Shown: one piece after another, positions 6,373 through 12,928 of the stretch
Layout of the letters: each line of letters begins with the position of its first letter
Numbering within the stretch: the stretch's first letter is position 1
Assembly: GCA_050015355.1 (NCBI GenBank)
Contig: JBEKBO010000118.1
Coordinates: forward strand, 1-14,187
From: CAWBRT01 sp050015355
GTDB taxonomy: Bacteria > Acidobacteriota > Terriglobia > Terriglobales > Acidobacteriaceae
Direction: 5' to 3'
Length of the DNA: 14,187 bases
Notes under the pieces: model-generated
Databases searched by the model: none
The model's input: the letters and a program-made list of their open reading frames with translations, nothing else
What the model was told of the DNA's origin: nothing
Made by a program: the position numbers and the translations under genes

Positions 6373-7040
6373 TTCCTTCGATTGATCTGATGGGCGGCAA
6401 GATCGTCCAACTGGTGCAGGGCGACCGCAAGGCGCTGGAATTCGACAACTTTGAATACTGGGTCGAGCGCTTTCTCGCCTACCCGATGGTGCAGTTGATC
6501 GACCTCGACGCGGCCATGGGCAAGGGCTCGAATGAAGCGCTCGTCGGGCAGTTCTGTGAGCGGCTGCCGTGTCAGGTCGGCGGCGGAATCCGCTCGGTCG
6601 AGGCCGTACATCGTATGTTTCGCGCCGGAGCGAAGAAGGTGATCGTGGGCTCCGCGCTGTTGAAGGACGGCGCGGTGAACCTGGAAGCGGCACAGCAGTT
6701 CGCGCGCGCGGCGGCAGCGGCGCGCCTGATCGTTGCGGTGGATTCGCGCGGAGGCAAGGTCAGCATTCACGGCTGGAAAATAGATATCGACCTCACTCCC
6801 GAGCAGATGATGCGTGAAACCGAACCTTATTGCGGGGGCTTCCTCTACACCCACATCGACACCGAAGGGCTGATGAAGGGAATCCCCATGGACGTGATCC
6901 AGCGACTGCGCGCGACCACCAAGCGCAAGCTGATTGCCGCCGGAGGAATCCGCAGCCAGCAAGAGATCGACCAGTTGCACGCCATGGACGTGGATGCCGT
7001 GGTCGGCATGGCGCTCTACACAGGAGCCCTGAAGGCCTGA
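6366..7040 (+). CDS. hisA: Phosphoribosylformimino-AICAR isomerase (ProFAR isomerase)
   Basis: This TIM-barrel enzyme performs the Amadori rearrangement of ProFAR to PRFAR, just upstream of HisF in the pathway. The 224-residue product begins MLIPSIDLMGGKIVQLVQGD (catalytic base D7) and carries CQVGGGIRSVE, VIVGSAL, VAVDSRGG (D126) and IAAGGIRS. It is somewhat shorter than the usual 235-250 residues. The strand-6 motif, normally T-D-I-x-x-D-G in bacteria, reads THIDTEG (162-168). The position of the usual catalytic acid is therefore Glu167 rather than Asp, and the Asp after the Thr is His163. As far as I recall, eukaryotic HisA proteins also carry an E-G at this spot, so this may be a known variant. 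It is the last his gene in the window. Confidence 0.93.
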   Translation: MLIPSIDLMGGKIVQLVQGDRKALEFDNFEYWVERFLAYPMVQLIDLDAAMGKGSNEALVGQFCERLPCQVGGGIRSVEAVHRMFRAGAKKVIVGSALLKDGAVNLEAAQQFARAAAAARLIVAVDSRGGKVSIHGWKIDIDLTPEQMMRETEPYCGGFLYTHIDTEGLMKGIPMDVIQRLRATTKRKLIAAGGIRSQQEIDQLHAMDVDAVVGMALYTGALKA

Positions 7041-7083
7041 GAGGTGGCTAAAGGGTGCACGCCGAAATACAACATACCGTGGG

Positions 7084-7225
7084 GTGTCATGCTGAGCGGA
7101 ACGAAGCATCCCCGTGAACTGTCCTAACCCGCGCCGCTTTGGGGTTTTGGTGAAATCCTTCGGCGGAGTTTCAGCTCGATGCAGGTGCTGGGATTCTTCG
7201 CTCCCGGTGGTCGCTCAGAATGACA
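7084..7225 (+). repeat. Second REPIN/MITE-like element downstream of hisA
   Basis: The left end GTGTCATGCTGAGCGGAACG (7084-7103, continuing AAGCATCC) is matched in inverse orientation by GGATTCTTCGCTCCC (7191-7205) and TCGCTCAGAATGACA (7211-7225). The ends relate to those at 4802-4958. The core between them has no coding content that I recognise. It lies in the convergent gap between hisA and the minus-strand acetyltransferase gene. Confidence 0.65.
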
Positions 7226-7249
7226 ACCCTAAGAAATTATGGTGCACGC

Positions 7250-7296
7250 GGGTGGCCCACATTTGCGGAGCCGCAGGCGGAGCTAATGTGGGTTGG
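7250..7296 (+). repeat. Palindromic repeat GGTGGCCCACAT, copy 1
   Basis: A 47-base unit begins GGGTGGCCCACATTTGCGGA and ends CTAATGTGGGTTGG. CCCACATT (7256-7263) pairs with AATGTGGG (7285-7292) as a perfect 8-bp stem, with a GC-rich loop that can fold further. Copies 2 and 3 lie at 8087 and 8226. Confidence 0.8.
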
Positions 7297-7304
7297 CTCC
7301 GGGT

Positions 7305-8006
7305 CTACGCGACCGTGTTTTCTAACTTCAGTTTGGGCGCCTCGGTGGCCGACTTGGGTTGAAACGAAAATTCAAACTCACGACAGCTTTTGGTGTGGTG
7401 CAAGAAGTAGCGCCCAAGAGCTTTAAGAACGTAGACTCGGCCAAACTCGTGGTATCCCATTCTGTAACCGGATTTGCGCGAACCGAAGTTGCGCGATTCC
7501 ACAATCGATACCATTCCGAGAAACCCTCGGCGAAGATATTCCTGAAGCGCAAGCGTCATTCCAATCGCGTGCAAGCGTTGGCCCCGGAATTTGTTGTTGG
7601 TGAAACCTTTATACATGTAAACGTATTTGTTCTTGAAGCACAGCCGAAGGTCGTCGGAAATGTCGGTGGGCTGGCTAGAGTACCAGCCATATGCCGCAAG
7701 TGTACCGCCGTTAAACAAGGCCATGCACTGGTCGCCCTTTGCCCGCGCCTCCTCTAACATCTGCTCATCCAGGTTGTTTTCCGGACCGGCGTAGGCGCTC
7801 ATGGCATCGGCTCCGAGCAACCGACCCTGAAACGTTTCGGGCAGCCGCAGGAAGTCCGGATGAGGCTGATCCACGACGAGGGCATGCCAGATTGCGAACG
7901 GCACGACCTGGTTGACGGTTCTGTATGAAAGGTCGTAAATCGTCTTCCAAATACCGAAGTCACGTAATTCTTGGGAAATCAAATTTCGCACAGATCGAAT
8001 GTCCAC
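7305..8006 (-). CDS. GNAT-family N-acetyltransferase-like protein
   Basis: The product has 233 residues. The C-terminal half shows a GNAT-type acetyl-CoA fold: strands around ALFNGGTLAAYGW (97-109) and KYVYMYKGF (127-135), a pyrophosphate-binding type loop NNKFRGQRLHAIGM (137-150), and a motif-B-like segment SIVESRNFGSRKSGYRMGY (167-185). The substrate is unknown. I start it at GTG 8006 because AAGGAGAG (8012-8019 on the minus strand) sits a few bases upstream. The open frame runs on to 8300, but that extension translates the palindromic repeats and is not credible as protein. It runs convergently to hisA, is flanked by repeats on both sides, and looks less GC-rich than the his genes, which hints at later acquisition. 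It has no visible link to histidine or the TCA cycle. Confidence 0.75.
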   Translation of the reverse strand: MDIRSVRNLISQELRDFGIWKTIYDLSYRTVNQVVPFAIWHALVVDQPHPDFLRLPETFQGRLLGADAMSAYAGPENNLDEQMLEEARAKGDQCMALFNGGTLAAYGWYSSQPTDISDDLRLCFKNKYVYMYKGFTNNKFRGQRLHAIGMTLALQEYLRRGFLGMVSIVESRNFGSRKSGYRMGYHEFGRVYVLKALGRYFLHHTKSCREFEFSFQPKSATEAPKLKLENTVA

Positions 8007-8086
8007 TGGATACTCTCCTTGGCAGAGCACGAACAACAACAGGAACTTAGGATGTTTGTTCCGCAACGTGAGATGTACCAAGATAC

Positions 8087-8133
8087 GGGTGGCCCACATT
8101 TGCGGAGCCGCAGGGGGAGCTAATGTTGGTTGG
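8087..8133 (+). repeat. Palindromic repeat GGTGGCCCACAT, copy 2
   Basis: A 47-base unit nearly identical to copy 1 at 7250. It has two visible changes: GGCGG becomes GGGGG in the loop, and AATGTGGG becomes AATGTTGG, which breaks one pair of the stem. It lies upstream of the minus-strand acetyltransferase start. Confidence 0.8.
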
Positions 8134-8225
8134 TTCCTTATCGTTATCCGATGTCGTGCTTGTCCCTTCGCGCCCACCCCCGCTCTCGCAGCATCCAATC
8201 CAGCAAGGGCGAAAACGTACTGGCC

Positions 8226-8273
8226 GGGTGGCCCGCATTTTGCGGAGCCGCAGGCGGAGCTTATGTGGGTTGG
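8226..8273 (+). repeat. Palindromic repeat GGTGGCCCACAT, copy 3
   Basis: A 48-base unit beginning GGGTGGCCCGCATTTTGCGG and ending ATGTGGGTTGG. The arm change CCCACAT to CCCGCAT keeps the stem through a G-U pair. It carries one extra T compared with copies 1 and 2. The 8007-8442 interval contains this copy, copy 2 and the hairpin at 8350, and I see no gene in it. Confidence 0.8.
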
Positions 8274-8349
8274 TGCGTGCTGGTTTGCCTTCGGCAGCAC
8301 TGCCGGACTACCCTAATCTGGTGGGTGGCCCATCCTACGCCTTTGGTGG

Positions 8350-8380
8350 CCCATATCTGCCCGGTTTTGGCAGATGTGGG
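8350..8380 (+). repeat. Hairpin repeat GGTGGCCCATATCTGCC
   Basis: CCCATATCTGCC (8350-8361) pairs with GGCAGATGTGGG (8369-8380) as a 12-bp stem with one G-U pair and a 7-base loop. It is preceded by the same GGTGGCCCA lead as the other copies, and a half copy GGGTGGCCCATCCTACGCC lies at 8323-8341. No T-run follows, so it is not an obvious terminator. It ends about 60 bases before the sucA start. Confidence 0.7.
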
Positions 8381-8442
8381 TATAGGGTGGGGCAGTTCCG
8401 GCCCGATTCTCAATTACATCTAAGCTCCACAGGAGCACTCTA

Positions 8443-10914
8443 TTGCAAACTCATGCAATGCCATCGGCTGAACTGGCCAGCGTTGAAAGCGGACAGCGAG
8501 AGAAAGTATTCGATGCTTTTCGGCGTTGGGGCTACGTGCGGGCTGATCTGGACCCGCTCGGAAACTATGTCGGAGAAGAGCATCCGGAGTTGAACCTGGC
8601 TGGCCCGCTGGCCGACGAGGCGCGGCGCATTTACTGCGGCACCGTGGGCGCTGAATTCATGCACATGCCCGACCCGGAGCGGCGCAACTGGGTGCGCGAG
8701 CGCATGGAAGCCGAACCCGAGCCGGTGGATCGCGAGCGAATCCTGACGCAGTTGGTCGAGGCCGACATCTTTGAGCAGATGTTGCAGACGCTTTACATCG
8801 GAACCAAGCGCTTTTCGCTCGAAGGCGACACCGCGCTGATTCCCTTGCTGGAGGAAGCGCTGCAAGCAGCCGTCGAGCACGGCGCCGACGAATGCGTGAT
8901 GGCCATGAGCCATCGCGGACGCCTCAACGTGGTAGCCCATGCCGTGGGGCGGCAGGCGGTCGATATCTTCGCCGGCTTCGAGGACGTGGACCCACGCAGC
9001 ACGCTCGGCGGCGGAGACGTGAAGTATCACCAGGGCGCAACCAACGTTCGCGAGATCAACGGCCGTCCGGTTCGCATCCACCTGGTTTCGAACCCGAGTC
9101 ACTTGGAAGCCGTGGACCCGGTTTGCCTGGGCCGTGTGCGGGCCCACCAGACGCGCGACGGCAAAACCGGCAAGCAGCAGACGTTTCCGCTCATCATGCA
9201 CGGCGATGCGGCCTATGCCGGTCAAGGCGTCTGGGCCGAGACGCTCAACCTGAGCTATTTGCGCGGTTACAATGTCGGCGGCACCGTCAACATCATTGTC
9301 AACAACCTGATCGGTTTCACCGCCAACCCCGCGGAGGTGTGTTCCACGCACTTTGCCTCCGACATGTCGAAGCGCTTGCCGATTCCAATCTTCCACGTGA
9401 ACGGGGAAGACCCGGACGCGGTGGTTCGCGTGGCGCGCTGGGCGGTGGAATACCGCTATCGGTTCGCATCTGACGTGGTCATCGACCTCATTGGCTACCG
9501 CCGGCACGGTCACAGCGAGGTCGACGACCCGACGATCACGCAGCCCATCGTCTACCGCAAAATCAAGGCTCATCCTCCGCTTTACGAGATCTACGCCCGC
9601 CGCATCGGCGCTGATGCCTCCCCGCAGGTCGAGCGGATGCGGTCCATGATGCAGGAAGCTAAGAAGCAGGCGCAGCAGATGAAGAAAAAGCCCCTGCTTT
9701 ACGAGCTGCCGAGCTATTGGGACGCCTACAAGGGAGGTCTTTACTCGCCCGCCCTGGAAGTGAAGACCGCGATCGACGCGGAGCAAATCGCCCGGCTGGG
9801 GCAGCAACTCGCGCAATATCCGCCGAACTTCAACATCCATCCCAAAGTCAAGAAGCTGCTGGAGCAGCGGCTCGAAATGGCCAAGGGCAAACTCCCGATC
9901 GACTATGGCATGGCTGAGGCATTGGCCTTCGCTTCGCTGGCGATGCAGGGGACTCCGATCCGGCTCAGCGGCCAGGACAGCCGGCGCGGCACCTTCAATC
10001 ATCGGCACTCGACATTGATCGACGTGGAAGACGAGCACGAATACGTTCCGCTCTGTCATCTCTCGCCGCAGCAGGCGCGGGTGGAGATTTATAACTCGGA
10101 GCTTTCCGAGGCCGCCGTGCTGGGTTTTGAATACGGTTACAGCCGCGACTATCCCGAGGCGCTGGTGATGTGGGAGGCGCAGTTCGGCGATTTCGCCAAT
10201 GGAGCGCAGATCATCATCGACCAGTTCATCAGCGCCGGAGAAGAAAAGTGGGGTCTGCTCACCGGCTTGGTGATGCTGTTGCCGCACGGTTATGAAGGCC
10301 AGGGACCGGAGCACTCCAGCGCCCGCATCGAGCGCTATCTGCAACTCTGTGCGCGCGACAACATGCAGGTGTGCCAGCCCTCCAGCGCGGCGCAGTATTT
10401 CCATCTGCTGCGCCGGCAGGCCATGCGCGCGTGGCGCAAGCCGCTGGTATGTTTCACGCCCAAGAGCATGCTGCGGAATCCGCAGGCGATGAGTCCACTC
10501 GAGGCGTTTACCGGCGGGCGCTTTGAGCTGGTGATCGCCGACGAGCAGGTGCCCGATCCGAAGCGCATCCTGCTGTGCAGCGGCAAAATCGGCCACGAAC
10601 TGGTGAACGAACGCAAACGCCGCAACGACCAGGAGACGGCCATCGTCTTTGTCGATCAGCTTTATCCTTTTCCGGAGGCCGAGATTGCGGAGTTGATGAA
10701 GCGCTACGCCCATGCCAGCGAGATCGTCTGGGTGCAGGAAGAGCCGGCGAACATGGGCGCGCTTTGGTTCGTCATACCGCGCCTGCGTCGCACCATCACG
10801 AAGCATCCGGTGCGATCGGTGAAGCGAGCGGCGGCGGCCAGCCCGGCAACCGGTTCGGCCAAGGCCCACGCCATGGAGCAGAAGACGCTGCTCACGCTGG
10901 CATTTGAAAGTTGA
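8443..10914 (+). CDS. sucA: 2-oxoglutarate dehydrogenase E1 component
   Basis: This thiamine-diphosphate enzyme decarboxylates 2-oxoglutarate and passes the succinyl group to the lipoyl domain of E2 in the TCA cycle. The 823-residue product keeps the E1o core: FSLEGDTALIPLLEEAL, SHRGRLN (H157), GDVKYHQG (H196), NPSHLEAVDP, the ThDP/Mg motif GDAAYAGQG (254-262) with NNLIGF, and in the second half GQDSRRGTFNHRHS (from 510) and WVQEEPANMGAL near the end. It begins at TTG 8443 because AGGAG (8431-8435) is seven bases upstream. An in-frame TAG at 8383 rules out a longer protein, and ATG 8458 has no nearby binding site. E. coli SucA has about 930 residues; here the N-terminal extension with the E2-contacting peptide is absent and the protein enters almost directly at the R-x-G-x-x-x-A-x-L-D-P-L-G region. 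No sucB or lpd follows. Confidence 0.93.
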   Translation: MQTHAMPSAELASVESGQREKVFDAFRRWGYVRADLDPLGNYVGEEHPELNLAGPLADEARRIYCGTVGAEFMHMPDPERRNWVRERMEAEPEPVDRERILTQLVEADIFEQMLQTLYIGTKRFSLEGDTALIPLLEEALQAAVEHGADECVMAMSHRGRLNVVAHAVGRQAVDIFAGFEDVDPRSTLGGGDVKYHQGATNVREINGRPVRIHLVSNPSHLEAVDPVCLGRVRAHQTRDGKTGKQQTFPLIMHGDAAYAGQGVWAETLNLSYLRGYNVGGTVNIIVNNLIGFTANPAEVCSTHFASDMSKRLPIPIFHVNGEDPDAVVRVARWAVEYRYRFASDVVIDLIGYRRHGHSEVDDPTITQPIVYRKIKAHPPLYEIYARRIGADASPQVERMRSMMQEAKKQAQQMKKKPLLYELPSYWDAYKGGLYSPALEVKTAIDAEQIARLGQQLAQYPPNFNIHPKVKKLLEQRLEMAKGKLPIDYGMAEALAFASLAMQGTPIRLSGQDSRRGTFNHRHSTLIDVEDEHEYVPLCHLSPQQARVEIYNSELSEAAVLGFEYGYSRDYPEALVMWEAQFGDFANGAQIIIDQFISAGEEKWGLLTGLVMLLPHGYEGQGPEHSSARIERYLQLCARDNMQVCQPSSAAQYFHLLRRQAMRAWRKPLVCFTPKSMLRNPQAMSPLEAFTGGRFELVIADEQVPDPKRILLCSGKIGHELVNERKRRNDQETAIVFVDQLYPFPEAEIAELMKRYAHASEIVWVQEEPANMGALWFVIPRLRRTITKHPVRSVKRAAAASPATGSAKAHAMEQKTLLTLAFES

Positions 10915-10961
10915 GGAATAGGTTCCCTTCGCGAAGAAGCAATCAACGCTGGGAGGTAACA

Positions 10962-11132
10962 ATCCCTATACTCCGGAAGATTCTTAAGTACGCTCTGTTG
11001 GTGATTGTCGTGGCATCGGCGGCGATTGCGGTTTATGGCTGGCTGGACACAGCGGTGTCGCTCGATCATGCGCGTCAGCACCAATCAGGGCAGATGAGCA
11101 TAATTGAACAGCATTTGGCTCGTTCGTCATGA
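10962..11132 (+). CDS. Small single-span membrane protein, start uncertain
   Basis: An open frame ends at TGA 11130-11132 and encodes a basic N-terminus (LRKILKY), a hydrophobic span ALLVIVVASAAIAVYGW, and a short polar tail ending HLARSS. A strong GGGAGGT (10951-10957) lies upstream, but no ATG, GTG or TTG follows at normal distance. The codon at 10962 is ATC and that at 10968 is ATA. The only standard in-frame start upstream is TTG 10911, which overlaps the sucA stop and would add 17 residues without a clear binding site. Either an unusual start is used, the TTG is used, or the start has been lost by mutation. I do not recognise the family. Confidence 0.4.
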   Translation: MPILRKILKYALLVIVVASAAIAVYGWLDTAVSLDHARQHQSGQMSIIEQHLARSS

Positions 11133-11234
11133 GACGGTGGAAGTCATCGTCTTGGCAGTATGTGATGCCGGGGCATACCCAGATAACACGCGCGAGCGTG
11201 CGCACAAAATCACGCTTCACGAACGGGAGGCGCT

Positions 11235-11531
11235 GTGACTAGCGAATCTAAGACCATACGAGAAGCAACCGACATTACGTATAAGGGCGTGACATATTCC
11301 CTCGTCAAGAAGCAACAACAACTTGATACGGTGGAGACCTGCCCTATTTGCGGAGGCAACGGACAGATGTACAGCCGCAAGTGTAAAGAGTGCCACGGCC
11401 ACGGTCTAATCCACGAGTCACTAACACTCCCGTATACCGCTCCCGAGAGAGCTGCTCGCGGTGAGGTGGTGGCTGCACCTTCCACCGGGGCTCAACCGAC
11501 ATCGAATGGAAGGCGAAGCGCAGCCATCTAA
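11235..11531 (+). CDS. Small protein with DnaJ-type zinc motifs
   Basis: The 98-residue product contains two CxxCxGxG-type motifs, C36-P-I-C39-G-G-N-G and C50-K-E-C53-H-G-H-G, spaced as in one zinc-binding unit of the DnaJ cysteine-rich domain. The rest is polar, with a Ser/Ala/Pro-rich C-terminus likely to be disordered. There is no J-domain, so it is not a DnaJ itself; a small zinc-binding protein acting in protein or RNA interaction is possible but unproven. The start is GTG 11235 with GGGAGG (11225-11230) four bases ahead. It is about 100 bases after the small membrane protein gene and converges with the Mla operon. Confidence 0.65.
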   Translation: MTSESKTIREATDITYKGVTYSLVKKQQQLDTVETCPICGGNGQMYSRKCKECHGHGLIHESLTLPYTAPERAARGEVVAAPSTGAQPTSNGRRSAAI

Positions 11532-11726
11532 TCCAACCGGGCGGACAGATTCTCGCTGAGAAGCCGGAACCTGGCGGTCCAGGTCTCTGCCGCGGCATTC
11601 CCCCGCTCCATCTTTTCGCGCTTGCGCGGCTACAAATCGACGGGGCCCTAACCTGGTCAATAAGTTCTGGCGGCTTTCGGAGCAGTAGTGTCTGCCTAGA
11701 TCTGGCGATCTTCCGGCGTTCCGCTG

Positions 11727-12920
11727 CTACCGTGGGTTCGGTGTTGCGGCCGCAGAAGCCTGCACCGGTTGGTCTGAGGTTGTTTTAGACGAGATACCAG
11801 CCGGTGTTTGCTTGTTAAGCGGAACCTCCGTCCCGGATGGATAGATCAGAATCCGCACCGTACCCCAGCCGGCATCCGAAATCGCGTCCGTCTGCTTGCC
11901 CATTCCCAGAGTCTTAAGGTGGCTATCATCGAATCCGAAGTTCTCAACCAGATACTCGCGCACAACCATAGCCCGGGCTTCCGTTAGCACCAAGTCCTTC
12001 TGGGTGTCGCCTTCCATGCCAGCGGATGCCACGACCACCGCAAGCCCAAACTGGTTATTGGCCAGAAACTCGCCGCCAGCGTCTAGAGATTTCTGGTTCT
12101 TCAGCTTAGCCGAATCGTGTTTATCGAAAAGTTGCTTCGCGGGGTACGTAAACTCCTTTATCGGTGCGCCTTGCGGCAGCCGTTCGATCTCATTTTTTGC
12201 CAGCTCAGTGGAATCTTCGTAGCCGCGCGTCTTGAAATATCCGCGCAAGAGGAAGTTGTGCTTAAGGGCTTCCATGTTCTCCTGGAAGTCGGCAACCCCC
12301 GCTTGCGCCTGGGCCACCGTGTCACGCATCGCGCTCGTCGTCTGTTCGAGGTTGTTATAGAGCTGCTTGTCGTTAACCAGCGCTCCTGCGGTTCCCTGAC
12401 CCCTATCGATCTTGGCGCTTATCGAGTCCAAATTCGCCGTCGCCCGAGTGGCGTTCTGAATGGCTCGCTGGCTGCTATTCAGAATGTCGCTCGTCTTTCT
12501 GAGCAGGTCTGACATTTCAAGTGGCGTCTTGCTGGCGATGATATCGCCATCTTGCACGTCGGCTGTCCCAGAGGATCCAAACGAGATTGCCATATACTGG
12601 TTGCCCAACAGCCCCTCGGTTTCGATTGATGCTACGGAGTCTTGCTTGATGATCTCGTGTGTCGACCTGCCGAGGTCCATGACAACAGTGACCTTTTCGC
12701 CTGGCTTGCGAGGCAAAACGATGTTGCGCACAGTTCCACTGTGGACCCCGCCTACCCGCACATCGCCTCCGGCATCCAGCCCCGCCACATTGTCGAATTT
12801 CGCCTTCAATTGGTATGTGGAGCTGAAAAGATACTGCTTGCTTCCGATGATGAAGACACCGACTACCAGAATTGCCAGTGTTACAACGATGAAAGCTCCT
12901 AACCGCGCCGCTCTCGACAT
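11727..12920 (-). CDS. mlaD: MCE-family lipid transport protein with OmpA-like C-terminal domain
   Basis: This is the periplasmic substrate-binding subunit of an MCE/Mla ABC transporter. The 397-residue product has a membrane anchor (about 7-27), one MCE domain (about 36-130, with FDNVAGLDAGGDVRVGGVHSG and IETEGLLGNQYMAIS), a helical linker (about 134-225), an OmpA/MotB-like domain (about 257-361: YPAKQLFDKHDSAKL, EARAMVVREYL, LKTLGMGK), and a low-complexity tail. In the MCE families I know, MlaD ends after the helices, so the OmpA-like part is an addition that could anchor to peptidoglycan. The Arg of the ligand site is present (R316), but the usual G-x-T-D aspartate is not obvious in VASAGMEGD. 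AGGAGA lies just before the ATG; the gene follows mlaF by eight bases. Confidence 0.88.
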   Translation of the reverse strand: MSRAARLGAFIVVTLAILVVGVFIIGSKQYLFSSTYQLKAKFDNVAGLDAGGDVRVGGVHSGTVRNIVLPRKPGEKVTVVMDLGRSTHEIIKQDSVASIETEGLLGNQYMAISFGSSGTADVQDGDIIASKTPLEMSDLLRKTSDILNSSQRAIQNATRATANLDSISAKIDRGQGTAGALVNDKQLYNNLEQTTSAMRDTVAQAQAGVADFQENMEALKHNFLLRGYFKTRGYEDSTELAKNEIERLPQGAPIKEFTYPAKQLFDKHDSAKLKNQKSLDAGGEFLANNQFGLAVVVASAGMEGDTQKDLVLTEARAMVVREYLVENFGFDDSHLKTLGMGKQTDAISDAGWGTVRILIYPSGTEVPLNKQTPAGISSKTTSDQPVQASAAATPNPR

Positions 12921-12928
12921 ATGTTCTC

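Noticed and set aside
7250..8273. CRISPR array formed by the three 47-48 bp repeats
   Set aside because: There are only three copies, spacing is about 790 and 92 bases, a gene lies between two of them, and no cas gene is present.
8007..8300. N-terminal extension of the acetyltransferase reading frame to 8300
   Set aside because: The extra residues translate the palindromic repeats, and a good AAGGAGAG binding site lies just before GTG 8006.
10927..10936. Palindrome CTTCGCGAAG after sucA as an operator or terminator
   Set aside because: Ten bases with no loop and no T-run; no regulator gene or repeated copy supports a binding site.
8440..10962. 840-residue open frame on the minus strand across sucA
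   Set aside because: It is the antisense shadow of a GC-rich gene with strong codon bias; the plus-strand frame has unmistakable E1o motifs and a binding site.
11187..11200. CACGC-GCGA-GCGTG hairpin as a terminator or structured RNA
   Set aside because: The stem is only five base pairs with no following T-run; expected by chance in GC-rich sequence.
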